Positions 47,796 to 61,472 of a stretch of DNA of 64,000 bases are shown piece by piece (within the stretch, counting starts at the first letter, position 1; each line of letters starts with the position of its first letter). Position numbers and translations under genes: made by a program. This stretch comes from Lamellibrachia columna (lineage: Eukaryota > Annelida > Polychaeta > Sabellida > Siboglinidae): assembly GCA_963662155.1 (NCBI GenBank), contig OY759266.1:7705526-7769525 (forward strand), read 5' to 3'. The notes beneath the pieces are model-generated. The model worked only from the letters and a program-made list of their open reading frames with translations. It ran no database searches and was not told where the DNA came from.

Positions 47796-48121
47796 ACAAA
47801 AATATATAACTGTAAACGTCTCAAAATCTGGTGCAACATGAAACTTCTATCTGATACCCACCCGAAAGCAACACGAGACAGACGTAATTTAATCAGTGTG
47901 TTTTCAAACTTTTATATGCATTGTTATTATGCACTGTTATTACGCACTGATCTAATATTTTGTCAATAGTAAAATGGTGAAACTCACTATATAACGGTAT
48001 GAATCATGGACTTAATTAGTGACATGGTGATATTATTAATAAGTTGACAGATCAAACAATACAAAATGTGCAATAGTATGTTGTGTTTTGTGTACATCGA
48101 GTTAAGACACACGTTGTGTAT

Positions 48122-48545
48122 GTGGGGCCTGACAGTCCCTGTGCATGTGAGGCAAGACGGTCCCCATGCATGTGAGGCAAGACGGTCCCCATGCATGTGA
48201 GGCAAGACGGTCCCCATGCATGTGAGGCAAGACGGTCCCCATGCATGTGAGGCAAGACGGTCCCCATGCATGTGAGGCAAGACGGTCCCCATGCATGTGA
48301 GGCAAGACGGTCCCCATGCATGTGAGGCAAGACGGTCCCCATGCATGTGAGGCAAGACGGTCCCCATGCATGTGAGGCAAGACGGTCCCCATGCATGTGA
48401 GGCAAGACGGTCCCCATGTATGTGAGGCAAGACGGTCCCCATGTATGTGAGGCAAGACGGTCCCCATGCATGTGAGGCAAGACGGTCCCCATGTATGTGA
48501 GGCAAGACGGTCCCCATGCATGTGAGGCAAGGCGTTCCGCATGGC
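48122..48545. repeat. 25-bp minisatellite, about 16-17 copies
   Basis: GGCAAGACGGTCCCCATGCA plus TGTGA. Copies are nearly identical; ATGCAT becomes ATGTAT in three units at the right end. It produces three overlapping minus-strand false ORFs. Confidence 0.95.
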
Positions 48546-48787
48546 TTATCCCACACGCACATGGTCACATTGTATCAAATGTATTACACATGACCAGTTA
48601 TGTTTAATACATTTAATATAATACGAACATTACATAATTTACGTTCTGCTAACTCACAGGCGGTAATTATGCTGGAATATTACTAAACCAATATTATATT
48701 ATGTATGGATTGCAAGGTATGTATTATATGTTAACTCCCATTTAATTTAACAAATATAATATCCTAATGTATTACTACTATACGATT

Positions 48788-48892
<105 letters not shown>

Positions 48893-48954
48893 GCACACAT
48901 TTTAATTTAAGGCAAAAGTTCGTTCATATAAGCGATAAAAACTAGTTGCCACAT

Positions 48955-49005
48955 AATTGTTGATGAAGGCTGCTGGTGGCAGCCGAAATGTTGAGTAAGT
49001 AATCT
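48955..49005 (+). mobile_element. Penelope-like relic with hammerhead-ribozyme-like core
   Basis: TTGATGA, then GGCTGC-TGGTG-GCAGCC (a 6-bp stem), then GAAA, then ATGTTGAGTAA. This is the arrangement of hammerhead cores in the terminal repeats of Penelope-like elements (CUGAUGA, stem II, GAAA). The first conserved C is a T here, so activity is doubtful. The rest of the element is not seen. Confidence 0.45.
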
Positions 49006-49093
49006 CAGTAGTTGTGGTCAGAAGAAAATCTTATTCATATATATCTACCAAATCGATGAACATTGTCACGAATAGAAATATAAAGTCTGCCGG

Positions 49094-49965
<872 letters not shown>

Positions 49966-50653
49966 GATACAAACGTATAAATAATTCAATTACAAGTATA
50001 AACAAGTAACCGTTAGAGATATTTTCATACTTTTAGTTCGAAATCACAGTGAGTAAATGAATCGCCGAGTAAATAATGTTATCAGACGTAATGGCCAAAT
50101 ATCAAGCCGCACATTGCGACCAAATCAATTTATCTAGTTGCAGACTACAAATTACAACTTTGTGTCCTGTTTGTGCTTTCTATGTTCTAATAATGGCTGG
50201 TTATTTTCCCGTTTCTTGTACCGTCTGCCTTATCGGTGTTGGCGGCTTCCCTGGCAATGATATTTAAATGTAAAAAAAATGCACAGCAAATTGTTTAACA
50301 TTGCTTAACATTTTGTCCTGTGGGATTAGACCCCTACGTCCCGGATTCGGACCATCAGCATTGGGTGTGCGCGTTGATATATTTCTCGCAGACTGTGCGT
50401 CTACTCCATAAAAAAATCCACCCAAAACTATTCTAGTAATCTGAAGAAACACGCGTATAGTCTGTAGCAGAAAATATAATGACATTAACGTTCCAGTCTG
50501 ATGGGGATAGAATTTAGTATGTGATGTGCTTCAAAGTGCTGTCGGAAATGATACACAGTATCGAGCAAATTGGTAAATATAGCCTGTCCTACAAATTATA
50601 CTCATTTTATTTTCTTAACCTTACAATACAGTTCAACATTATTATTTCCAAGT

Positions 50654-50735
50654 GAACAGATGAGAAACTATGTATCAGATGAGAAACTATGTATCAGATG
50701 AGAAACTATGTATCAGATGAGATACTATGTATCAG
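50654..50735. repeat. 19-bp tandem repeat, four copies
   Basis: CAGATGAGAAACTATGTAT four times, one copy with GATAC for GAAAC. Confidence 0.92.
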
Positions 50736-51035
50736 AAGAAATGTCCAAGACATGGGGGTTGCTAGTGCTAGCTACCATCAAAACTAAATCATATTCACGT
50801 TGTAAAGTTTTTTGATGACTGTAGCAAGTTATGGTTTACTTAATTTTAAACCACCACAAAACTACATGATTAATCACACTCCATTGATATAGCCCATATG
50901 GGCTCGGGAACACTGAAATTTTTTAGATGTTGCTACGTGTTATAGCATAGTAAGCCCTATCTACACTAGGTTCTCTAAAATATCTACAATAAAACAGTTT
51001 GTGCCTGTGACTGTGTTTGAATGTTTGTTTGTGCC

Positions 51036-51262
<227 letters not shown>

Positions 51263-51379
51263 ACTCCGGGATCAAATGTGGACATATTCAATGACACCTT
51301 AGAATATTGTTACTACATAATGTAAAAAATGCAAAAAAAATAAAATCAATATATTTATTTGGCTATTATAATTTAGGCC

Positions 51380-51880
51380 TTCTGAAACACGATACTCACA
51401 GGTTCACTGCTCTACAAGAACTGGATGATATTAACACTCTAAATGAAAATATTACGGAAATGATCCAACAGACGGCGACAAGCATAGCCAAACAAAAAAC
51501 CAAACGGGACAAGTCTAGATTATCAACTCAAACAAGAGCACTAATGAAAAAACGTAGAGAAATGGTAATGAACACCGCTAGGGACTGCATAGAGTACACA
51601 GAGATATGCAAGACCCTCAAAAAGAAAGTGAAAGAAGACATCAGAAAACACAACCTAGACACCATACGAAAAACAATAGAGACATCAAAGAGCTTGAACA
51701 AGGTCAGAAGAACACACATCCTAGGCCAAAATAGACTGATAACACTCTTAGACAATCAGGGCAGAGAAATCCAAGACCAGGATAAGATCTTAGAACGAAT
51801 AGAAGAGTTTTACACCGAACTTTATGACAGCGACCAAACCGTAACAATACGCACAGACCCACGAAGGGACTTTCCAGTTA
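51380..51880 (+). mobile_element. RTE-type LINE fragment (linker between endonuclease and RT)
   Basis: The frame from about 51395 encodes a basic, helical stretch with LSTQTRALMKKRREM, RKTIETSKSLNKVRR and RIEEFYTELYDSD. This is the segment before the RT domain in RTE/BovB-type LINEs. The family resemblance stops near 51875; the open frame runs to 52071 in unrelated sequence. It follows directly on a 200-bp (TA)n tract. No RT or endonuclease catalytic motif remains. Confidence 0.7.
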
Positions 51881-52214
51881 ATTGCAAACAACACATACGC
51901 CTGGTGTGCTTAAATATAGGTAATGTATGTCTACAGACCCTACACGCGGGAATGCTCGAGAACCAGTGTTTTACAATTACCTCGTCTGTTTCACGTAAAC
52001 ACGTACACCGTGTGTATGGATTACAACATTGCCCCAGTTGCCGTAAACATTTGCAATTTGTGGAATTGTGAGGGTTATGTAATGTGAAATCGATTATGTG
52101 AACTCGGACTGTCTGTCAGGTAGGTAACCTCTTCTATACGTGGACGACACACCTTCAGAAGTGGCAACACGGCCATAAGGAAGGCGTATAGAGATGTGCT
52201 GTTGCGACCGGTAA

Positions 52215-52350
52215 ACGGACATAACCCCACTGGACAAAACCCCACTCAGACATAACCCCACTGGACATAACCCCACTCGGACCAAACCCCACTCGGACAA
52301 AACCCCACTCGGACATAACCCCACTCAACCCCACTCAGACAAAACCCCTT
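52215..52350. repeat. Short imperfect repeat (GGACAAAACCCCACT)
   Basis: About eight units of 14-17 bp with CATAACCCCACT and CAAAACCCCACT variants. Confidence 0.85.
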
Positions 52351-52403
52351 TTGGCCTACTGCATATAGATTCAAAAACAACAATATTTGTTATTTTCTGT
52401 TTT

Positions 52404-53039
52404 ATTAATGTCAATGTATCACCATACAACATTGAAAAATATGCAACTATGAAAACTACATTAAACTACTACCTCACATATTGTTATCATGAAAACTACA
52501 TTAAACTACTTCCATCTCACACAGTGTCCAATGCCCCTCAGTGTATCGGGAATTGACTTGGTATTAATGTCAATGTATCACCATACAACATTGAAAAATA
52601 TGCAACTATGAAAACTACATTAAACTACTACCTCACATATTGTTATCATGAAAACTACATTAAACTACTTCCATCTCACACAGTGTCCAATGCCCCTCAG
52701 TGTATCGGGAATTGACTTGGTATTAATGTCAATGTATCACCATACAACATTGAAAAATATGCAACTATGAAAACTACATTAAACTACTACCTCACATATT
52801 GTTATCATGAAAACTACATTAAACTACTTCCATCTCACACAGTGTCCAATGCCCCTCAGTGTATCGGGAATTGACTTGGTATTAATGTCAATGTATCACC
52901 ATACAACATTGAAAAATATGCAACTATGAAAACTACATTAAACTACTACCTCACATATTGTTATCATGAAAACTACATTAAACTACTTCCATCTTACACA
53001 GTGTCCAATGCCCCTCAGTGTATCGGGAATTGACTTGGT
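52404..53039. repeat. 159-bp tandem repeat, four copies, overlapping the MULE 3' end
   Basis: Unit starts (attaatgtcaatg) fall at 52404, 52563, 52722 and 52881, exactly 159 bp apart, with almost identical copies. The fourth copy ends inside the transposase, so each unit carries the last 57 nt of its coding sequence plus about 100 bp of 3' flank. Copies 1-3 share one base change against copy 4 (synonymous in the coding frame). Confidence 0.95.
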
Positions 53040-55272
53040 GCCATCACGACAGGCAGTACACAGATTGTGAAGCTTCGTCTGGGGCTGAACTGTGTGGCGC
53101 CGCGTTCGCTTGACTGGTGGTTCACCATGCTGGTCACGTAGCAGTGCAGTGGCAACCTGTGCCTGGTCCTTCCGGATACTGTCGATGGCCCTCCAGATAG
53201 TTGGATGAGCATGTCCTACCAAGTTGGAGAAGGCATTGTTCCAACCCTCACATATGTTGTTGGTTCTGGAACTGCCGCGAAGGGTGATGTTGTGCACATT
53301 CCATATGGATGGTGGATACATAGGTGGCTTGCGACGCATGCGAAGTGGGGGCATAGTGCCATCTGGACGTTGGGGTAGCTGTATCTGACGGTAGGTACCG
53401 GACACATAGATTTGATCAAAGTACTGCAGAAGGGGTTCTAGTCCCTCAGGAATGTTATCACGCAGGTAGGCCATGTCATCAGGTACATCATCTTCAGGCA
53501 GGAAAGCCAGACCATCCATCATCCCACAGAAGAGCTTAACGTCGTCTTCCTCGCGATAACGCTGTACCAGACCAAGACTCTGAATCTTCCTCCATGTGGA
53601 CTGGGCAAGATGATAAAAACATCCATGGATGTTGACATGAGGTCCAAATGATGATTGCATGGCGTTGATCACTGCCTGCTCAAAATCCATGGTCACAGTG
53701 GTGGGGTCAACATTGAAGCCAAGCTAAGTGCACCGGTCCTGAATAGCCGAGAAAAGTTCCTCATAGGTTTCCTGGTGCTTGTTGGGTAGGAAGGCGTAGA
53801 CACATGTCACAGCTGATTCTCCAAGTGGTACACGGATCACGTATAACTGAGTGAATAGGAGTGGTGCAACATCGAAGGTGCCATCCATAAACCAGGAGTC
53901 AGAACTAGCGAGGTGGCGAAGTCCAAGGTCAGTCCCAAAAACTAACATCCTGGCAGAAGAATCAACACCGTTGTCATAGATGACGAAGGGGTCTCCATCA
54001 ACAGTGGTGGTCCACTCCCCATCTAGCATGAGTTCACTGAGCGACGCTGGGTTCTTGGGCATGTGCTTGGCACGTTCCCGCCTGAGAGAGCGCTTGACTG
54101 TGTCTGGATTGCCGAGTGCAGCACGTACATCTACAGGCACATCTGTGGTGTGGTCTGACATGAGCTGTGTTAGTGTACCACGTGATCCAGCTGCACGCTC
54201 CTTGAGTGACGCACGTAACTTAGCAACAGCTACAGACTGTTCCTGTGGATCATGGCTGTGCGGTGTCATGCTGGTGACAGTTGTCATCTGCAAAGGTACA
54301 AAGAAAAATATAATATTAGTTGTAATATGAAAAGGTAGTAATAATTTTTCTAATTTTCATTCATGTTTGTAGCATTGTATTGTATACAATTTTTGGACAA
54401 CTGGATCAAAAAATGAAGTTCTCTGGAAAATTATCCACAACAAAGAAGCTTCATATGGCAAAAGTGTGATAGTGGTATAATTAATCATATAATATTATGG
54501 TTTTTGTTGACAATCTGCTCTTTGAAAATCATATGATGGACAGTACTGTCCTTGGAGAAGGTCATTTTGAATACATGGAAATTAACATTTTCTGAAACTT
54601 TATTATCAACACTGACCTTGAAAATGCAACAGTAATTCATGTAACATATAGGTAATGAAATAGTTCTAAGCAAATAGGATGAAACGTGTTAATTATTACA
54701 TTTTATCAGGCACATATTCACAAGCTATTAACCAGGTGACTAAGAACTGGTTGTTCCAATCAAAGCGTATTTTAAGTGCATTCATAATGAAACAATTTAA
54801 ATTATTCATCAAAGCAGAACAATATTAATCTAAATTGATGGTATTTATGTGCACCGTTAGTTGATCCAACCGGTAATTCGATCCAACCACAATCAGAAAA
54901 TAATTGTACATCAGGTGGCAAATGTTAAATTTTGTATACTGTTATGATACAAAAATTATAATACATTTTCTAACCAAGGACACTTTTACACAATACCATG
55001 CAACAGGCCTTCATTATAATTTGTATCAGTGTTTTTTTAATTTGACATTCTAAACAAAAATATCTGAAATCAGCTATATATCTATAATTTCTCATCTCTG
55101 GTAATTTACACAAGATATTTACCTCAGCATTGGTAGTCACACCTCCCTTACAACTGAACGCTGTGCGCTTGGAGCACTCCCATCGGACAGTCTTTTTGAT
55201 ATATTTTCGGGTGTATATGTAGCCTCCGTGCATCAGCTTTAGACCACCTTTGTTGTTGATGACGATCTCCAT
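52983..55272 (-). pseudogene. MULE transposase with N-terminal FLYWCH finger, one intron, one in-frame stop
   Basis: Exon 1 (55272-55123) begins MEIVINNKGGLKLMHGGYIY and carries a FLYWCH-type finger (Y...Y...W.C......C). It ends GAG with donor GTAAAT. Exon 2 starts at 54287 after acceptor TTTGCAG; PHSHDP near its start supplies the His pair of the finger. The MULE catalytic domain follows: SWFMDGTFDVAP (first Asp), TVTMDFEQAV (second Asp) and NNICEGWNNAF (Glu). A single TAG at 53726-53724 interrupts the frame between DRCT and LGFNVDPTT; the sequence on both sides is otherwise continuous to the TAG at 52985-52983. Such FLYWCH-MULE genes are common in invertebrate DNA transposons. No terminal inverted repeats were found. 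With one nonsense change it is a recent pseudogene, unless the stop is read through or is a sequencing error. Confidence 0.85.
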
Positions 55273-55479
55273 GTTGTAGAATAATGAAGGTTCATGTTTA
55301 CAGACACCACCATTTTGTGGTGGAGCGTTACCTGTTGGCGGTCGAAGTAGGCATTTTGAGACTACTCATTCATGCAGCAGACGTACGTACCGTTAGAAAC
55401 GCCAGGGTAATATGCTTTGATCTTGCCCGACAGAAGAAGGAGATATATTTTTGTATCTGGATTTTCTGAATGTTCTCCT

Positions 55480-58400
55480 TATCTTGACTAGAATATGTTG
55501 CACCTCCATCACAAATTATTCATGGGCAGCGAGGCCCTTTCTCACTTCATGTTTTTTGCAGGGCTCTGGCCGTCCTTCCTCAGTATGACGTCAGCACGGC
55601 GTACTGACATTGCTAGAACGTTGTTAGTGGGAGTAATGTCGGTCCTGTATGTTATGATCCTTCTTCTTGATTGTCTGTGTTGTACTGCAAGTTTTTCTCG
55701 AAAGCCAACATACACCGTTGTTACAGTGACTCTTCGTCTCCTCCATCAAACCACTGACCTGCTTTGGGGCATATTATATCCTTTTCCTGGGGTCGGCAGT
55801 CGGTGTGATATCCGTAGCACCAGCTCATGACCTTGGTGCTACTGGTGGGTGTAGTTGGGTTAGTTACGACGAGGTTTTCATTGAAGGACAAATGTTGCCC
55901 TTAAGGTAGTAAGACTATGAATTCAGAATATAAGTAGTTATAGCACATTTTCCTTACATTTAGGCTTAGTCCCTTCAAAATTCACCTTCTGAGAGACAGA
56001 ACACACGATTTGGATCAATTGGATCCACTTTTTGGGACATTGGCCCATATACTTATTCCCAGTGTATAGACAAACCAGGCATCTTTTATTTATGCCATTG
56101 CAATTGTTTCATAATAGTTATTGTGGGGCGTTTTTGTACACATTTGTGACTTTGATGTATAATATATAGACTATTAAAATAATTGCATGGAGCGTTCACA
56201 CCTTTAGCCAACTCTGCCGCCAATATAGTTAAAAGTACAACGTGTGATCGTTTTTATAGCAAAATCGTGTTATAACACATTCTATTCTAACATATTGACT
56301 CTTCAAATGTACTTTATTTGACCACATTTTAAAATACACAGCTGTACAGCTAACGGTCTAATTATGTTTTAATGGGAAATTAAAACACACCTGGACAGTC
56401 CACACGTTAGAATATAATAGTATACAGTGGGTAATATTATATTCTAATACATAGAAAGATTTTACGATACAAACGATCAGACTTGTTTTCTTATAACGGG
56501 AAGTTGGAGTGTCGTGCATTTCCCCAGCTTTCTACACGAACATGACTGCGTCTACAGTAAGATATCACTCGACTATTAGCGTGGGTAACTGACTTATTAT
56601 CTATCGTGTCATATTGTAACACAATTTGTCACCCCAGGATGACAGTCGACACCATCTACGTTTTGACAGACACAAGTCACGACGTCACAGAGCGACTAAG
56701 CCCAGCGCCCTCGGGTCGCCGGGTCGCCAGGTTATCGTCTCGCCTTTGGGACGTTATCGGTGCGTCGATTCGCACCCATTGAATATTTTCCTTGATCTCT
56801 TTCACGGAGAGCGGCCGTTTAATCTGCCGGATCTCAGCTTTCATTGTTAATAAAAACTATCAGTGCGTACACGAACCACACGTGGTGTCATGAGTTCTGT
56901 TGCGATAATTATTTTGCAAAGGGAACGAGATGAATGGAACAATTACACAAGTTGGTCAACCATGGAGACAGATCGAGGAACAGCAGCAACCATCCGGGAA
57001 TCGTGTACACGTAACCGAGAGTCTGTCCAATGTTACTTGAACTAATACTTATAAATGACGCCGATGGACATACCCATAATGGATAGAGTAGCTGTGATAA
57101 TCGGCGCTACGTACTGGACATGAATTATTAATTCATCAACTTATCACGATATGTATAGATCTATAAAAAGAAACAGATCGAGCTATTTGTACAGTGCATA
57201 CATTTCCATTACTGAACTACAGACCAGATGGCCCACTCGTGTCGCGTTGGTTGACTAAAATGGTCACTTCTTGCTGTGAACCAGTGCTGATGTTTTGGGG
57301 GTATTCGATGTTTGGACCCATCCAAGCAAACATATTCGAGTGGCAGCCTCAACTAGGAATGCACATGCGGGATAGTGTTTATTTGTAAGTGTATTGTGGA
57401 CAGACACTACAGTTTGTATCGAAACGCATTGACTATATGGCATTTGTATTGATGGTATGACTAATATTATGTAATGTGTTTCCCTTCATTTAGCAAGAAT
57501 GCCATCCAACGCAATAAGCAACATATAGCAAGTGGAAAAGGGAGCAATTAGCTTATAGCTACAACATTTTCGGGGTGTGCACAACTGCAAATTCATTAGC
57601 AAAAGGTAAAAATCCACTAGCAAAATAATGCTTGAACGCGCTCGCATAATAACATATTTCGCAGATTTATTCGCACAACTGAAATCTGTGTGTAGAACCC
57701 GCCTCTGTCAATTATGTTCTGAAACATTGACATTTACACTTTCAGCAGGTAATTCGTTGGATTAATTAATCGCTGGCCTACGAGAACTTACGAATGAGTT
57801 CATTTTATTACCATGGAAACCCGTGTGTCGTTCATAATTGGTTAAGCTGGCTGATGATTTAAACTACAGATACGTTAGTGTGACGACCAATGGTTGATGC
57901 CGACAGAAACCAGTGCGCTAGATGTTATACGTGGATGGGCAAAACGTTTCATGTTGTTGTACCCCGTCACCCTATATATCAGGGCTCTGGAGTGCACTAA
58001 GTAAAACGGCTCCACAATTTGTGGATAACTCCCTTGCTGCTTCCCTTAGACCCTTAGAATGTGTCCCTCATCGTGTTATCTTAAGTGACCACAGGTGTAA
58101 TATTTCCGCAGCGAAAAAACTTTATTTTCCATTGTATGCAACAATACATAATAATGACAACAAATATTTAGGATTTGTCACTTATTCACACACAGGCCTG
58201 CAGTTTAAACAAATACACAATGTGTTCCGTGACCATGTCTCACCCGTGTGCACCAATGTGCAGACACTGATCACCTCAAGGACACTATTGGCTGATACAA
58301 ATAGTAATAGTTACAAGTGAAGTGTCAAGTGCTTTGAACTGTCCCAAGACTGGATACCGCGCTGTATAAGAACGTACCTTTACCTTTCACCTTTACAAAA

Positions 58401-58984
58401 GCTGTTAGATTCTAATTTACGCATTATACTTATCCGCTTTAAAATATTATACAAGTTCTGAGATGGTGTTTTAGACTGTTAAGGATTAAGCATACATGCA
58501 TGGAGTTTGAAAACTATAATACAGTGTATCCGGAAAGGTAAATAATTATGCCAACAGATTGCTGTGATAATTAAATATCTCATCACATCCTCAGAATGCC
58601 AAATAAATGTCTATTCCGACTGATATGCTAGGCACAAATGGACAACAATTGACCAACCAGTGTGATCATATACGGTCTGCCATTGCATGCACTAACACAG
58701 ATTAATCACAATATATAATTACACTTGGGATTACAACAAACATTCTAGGTTCCACGTTTACAACACAATTTACCATCAGTTGCTGGGTTGCATTACAAGC
58801 TAATGGTAATATCACATACCACAAATTAATCTTCAATATCTTTGGTCCATAGTTATGCATGCATTCAATCATCTACAAGCATCAGTCAACGCAATGATAT
58901 GGTCAGTCAAATGCAGCCACTGGAATAACATACATACATACCCGCATAATATATTTCTAAAAGAAACTAATTTCTCCCCAAATT
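55480..58984. other. Intergenic between MULE and 45-bp array, unassigned
   Basis: No gene assigned. Block 56620-56850 is CpG-rich and ends in CTTTCATTGTTAATAAAA (SOX- and homeodomain-type cores), so it may be regulatory. Open frames at 55495-55830 and 57922-58320 have no recognised domain; see the findings for the latter. Confidence 0.4.
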
Positions 58985-59145
58985 AAAGCTGCCTCTACAA
59001 TTCATTAGCCCATTGCAAATCAGGTTTATCGATGTTCAAATCTGTAGTGTCTGATCAGTTTAAGTAATATGCCAGTTTTTGCCCTTTTTGGCTGAATTTT
59101 GGTTTGTCCAATGATTTCATGAAAACTAAATAACACATTTGCACA
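58985..59145. mobile_element. Short non-autonomous copy of the intron-2 repeat
   Basis: GCAAATCAGGTTTATCG, GTTCAAATCTGTAGTGT and TTTGTCCAATGATTTCATG occur here within 125 bp. In the copy at 34975-36475 the same blocks lie about 1.4 kb apart. A 45-bp tandem array starts at its edge. Confidence 0.45.
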
Positions 59146-59146
59146 A

Positions 59147-59765
59147 ATGAGACAGTATGACTTGACACAAGATAGATGTGATGTTTCGCTAATGAGACAG
59201 TATGACTTGATACTAGATAGTTGTGATGTTTGGATAATGAGACAGTATGACTTGACACAAGATATATGTGATGTTTCGCTAATGAGACAGTATGACTTGA
59301 TACTAGATAGGTGTGATGTTTGGTTAATGAGACAGTATGACTTGATACTAGATAGTTGTGATGTTTGGCTAACGAGATAGTATGACTTGATACTAGATAG
59401 TTGTGATGTTTGGCTAATGAGACAGTATGACTTGATACTAGATAGGTGTGATGTTTGGCTAATGAGACAGTGTGACTTGATACTAGATGGTTGTGATGTT
59501 TGGCTAATGAGACAGTATGACTTGATACTAGATAATTGTGATGTTTGGCTAATGAGACAGTATGACTTGATACTAGATAGAGGTGATGTTTGGCTAATGA
59601 GACAGTATGACTTGATACTAGATAGAGGTGATGTTTCACTAATGAGACAGCATGACTTGATACTAGATAGGTATGATGTTTCAGTAATGAGAAAGCATGA
59701 CTTGATACTAGATAGATGTGATGTTTGGCTAATGAGACAGCATGACTTGATACTAGATATATGTG
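59147..59765. repeat. 45-bp minisatellite, about 14 copies
   Basis: ATGAGACAGTATGACTTGAT plus ACTAGATAGGTGTGATGTTTG and CTA, repeated every 45 bp. The unit is 15 codons and is stop-free on both strands, giving a 280-codon frame on minus (59897-59055) and two on plus. One A-to-AC change (59372) breaks the plus frame. Confidence 0.95.
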
Positions 59766-60820
59766 AAGATGAGCAAAAAATTGTGGAGGCAGCTTTAAGT
59801 GATGTGACATGACCAAGCTCAAGCAGGAATTAAATCCTTCAAATGTCACATCTCCACATCTAACAGCAAATACCAATATACTCATGTATAAAGACAAAAA
59901 TCATTGTACACAGTGACTGTTTCATTTTCTAAATAAGTATATAAACAAACACACCGGAAATAAACATGCAACGTGTTCCACTGATATTGCACAAACTATC
60001 AACTTGTATTCTCTCGAAGCCATTGTATTAAATTACATAATATTAACTTTTTATAACTGCTGCAAGTGAGGGTGATTAATCAAAAAAAATTTTCATTCTG
60101 GTAGACACTTTTTTAAAACAATGTCTTGCATGGTTCTATTGTAGTGAAACATAAGTGTGACATTCTGAAAAACGCTGCACCTTCATGAAGTTTAATCCTG
60201 CATATGTGGGAATGGAAGTGTAGTATGCAATATCTGAAGACTTAACAAATGTGTGATATTAAATATATACAAATAAATAAACAATTCATGCATTCCACAT
60301 GTAACTTATATATTCAGCACTATACATAATACTTTGCAGCTTACTAGAATATTATGTTTTACAGTGATGCAACTATCACCAGTTGAAAAAGGAACTTCCT
60401 GTAGTAACAGTGATTTAATAAAATATCAACATTGCATTAACATGCACATCTTACACGTTACGAGAATGTTGTAGATACAAGTACCTTTGCCTAGAAGCTA
60501 AAACATTAACAAACAAATTTAGCAATGGTTGTGGTTTCAAATACACTATGTGTGGTTGCCAACATTACAAAAACGTAATCAGAAGATTAACTAAAAAAAT
60601 TTAATCGGAGGGGGACAAATCAAGCATCAGCGTGGTGTAGGTCCTATGTGAAACTTTGGCTGGAATTCATCATATTCATAGGAATGTCAGATAACATACC
60701 TATGTGTACGCAGGGCATAATTAATTCTCTAAATGTGTAGCCTATGCAAAAATACATAGAGTGGCAACATTGGCTATGACTGTATAAGGAAAAAAATGAG
60801 TATGATTAGTAAATAAATGT

Positions 60821-61175
60821 CATTAGTCATTAATGTATTGTACAATGTACTGCAAGTACAGCTGTACATCGATTCATACATTTGTACAATACATTAGTCA
60901 TTAATGTATTGTACAATGTACTGCAAGTACAGCTGTACATCAATTCATACATTTGTACAATACATTAGTCATTAATGTATTGTACAATGTACTGCAAGTA
61001 CAGCTGTACATCAATTCATACATTTGTACAATACATTAGTCATTAATGTATTGTACAATGTACTGCAAGTACAGCTGTACATCAATTCATACATTTGTAC
61101 AATACATTAGTCATTAATGTATTGTACAATGTACTGCAAGTACAGCTGTACATCAATTCATACATTTGCATGCAC
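60821..61175. repeat. 71-bp tandem repeat, five copies, hairpin-forming
   Basis: Copies begin (CATTAGTCATTAATG) at 60821, 60892, 60963, 61034 and 61105. Each contains ATTGTACAAT and TGTACTGCAAGTACA, both able to fold back. Copies 2-5 look identical; copy 1 has G for A in CATCGATT. Confidence 0.95.
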
Positions 61176-61375
61176 CGAGATAAAATTGTATGTTTAAACT
61201 TGGAAAATGGACTGTGTGTTTATCCTAAATCTCCAAAATTATATTAATTCAAAAAGTTGACTATTAATACTGGAACTACATCAAACCTCTTGATGTTGTC
61301 CATTACTGGTAAGATGAATGCTGTCAAATATCACCGTTTTCGAACACTGTGGGTCATAATTCTGTCTTGACAATG

Positions 61376-61472
61376 CTACGATCGCCTCCTAGTTGCAAAG
61401 TATAAAGCAACTCCAATTATTATCACCATGGCAACAGAAAGTGCCACAAGGAAGATGCGATTCTGGATCATT
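61376..61472 (-). CDS. VTI1A: VTI1A terminal exon (transmembrane anchor)
   Basis: 97 nt from acceptor TTTTGCAG to a TAG stop. It encodes RMIQNRIFL, then a single hydrophobic segment rich in V, I, A and L, then a short basic end TRRRS. This is the tail anchor of a type IV SNARE. Confidence 0.92.

Noticed and set aside
47987..48568. 193-codon and overlapping 146-codon minus frames
   Set aside because: Three frames of one 25-bp minisatellite.
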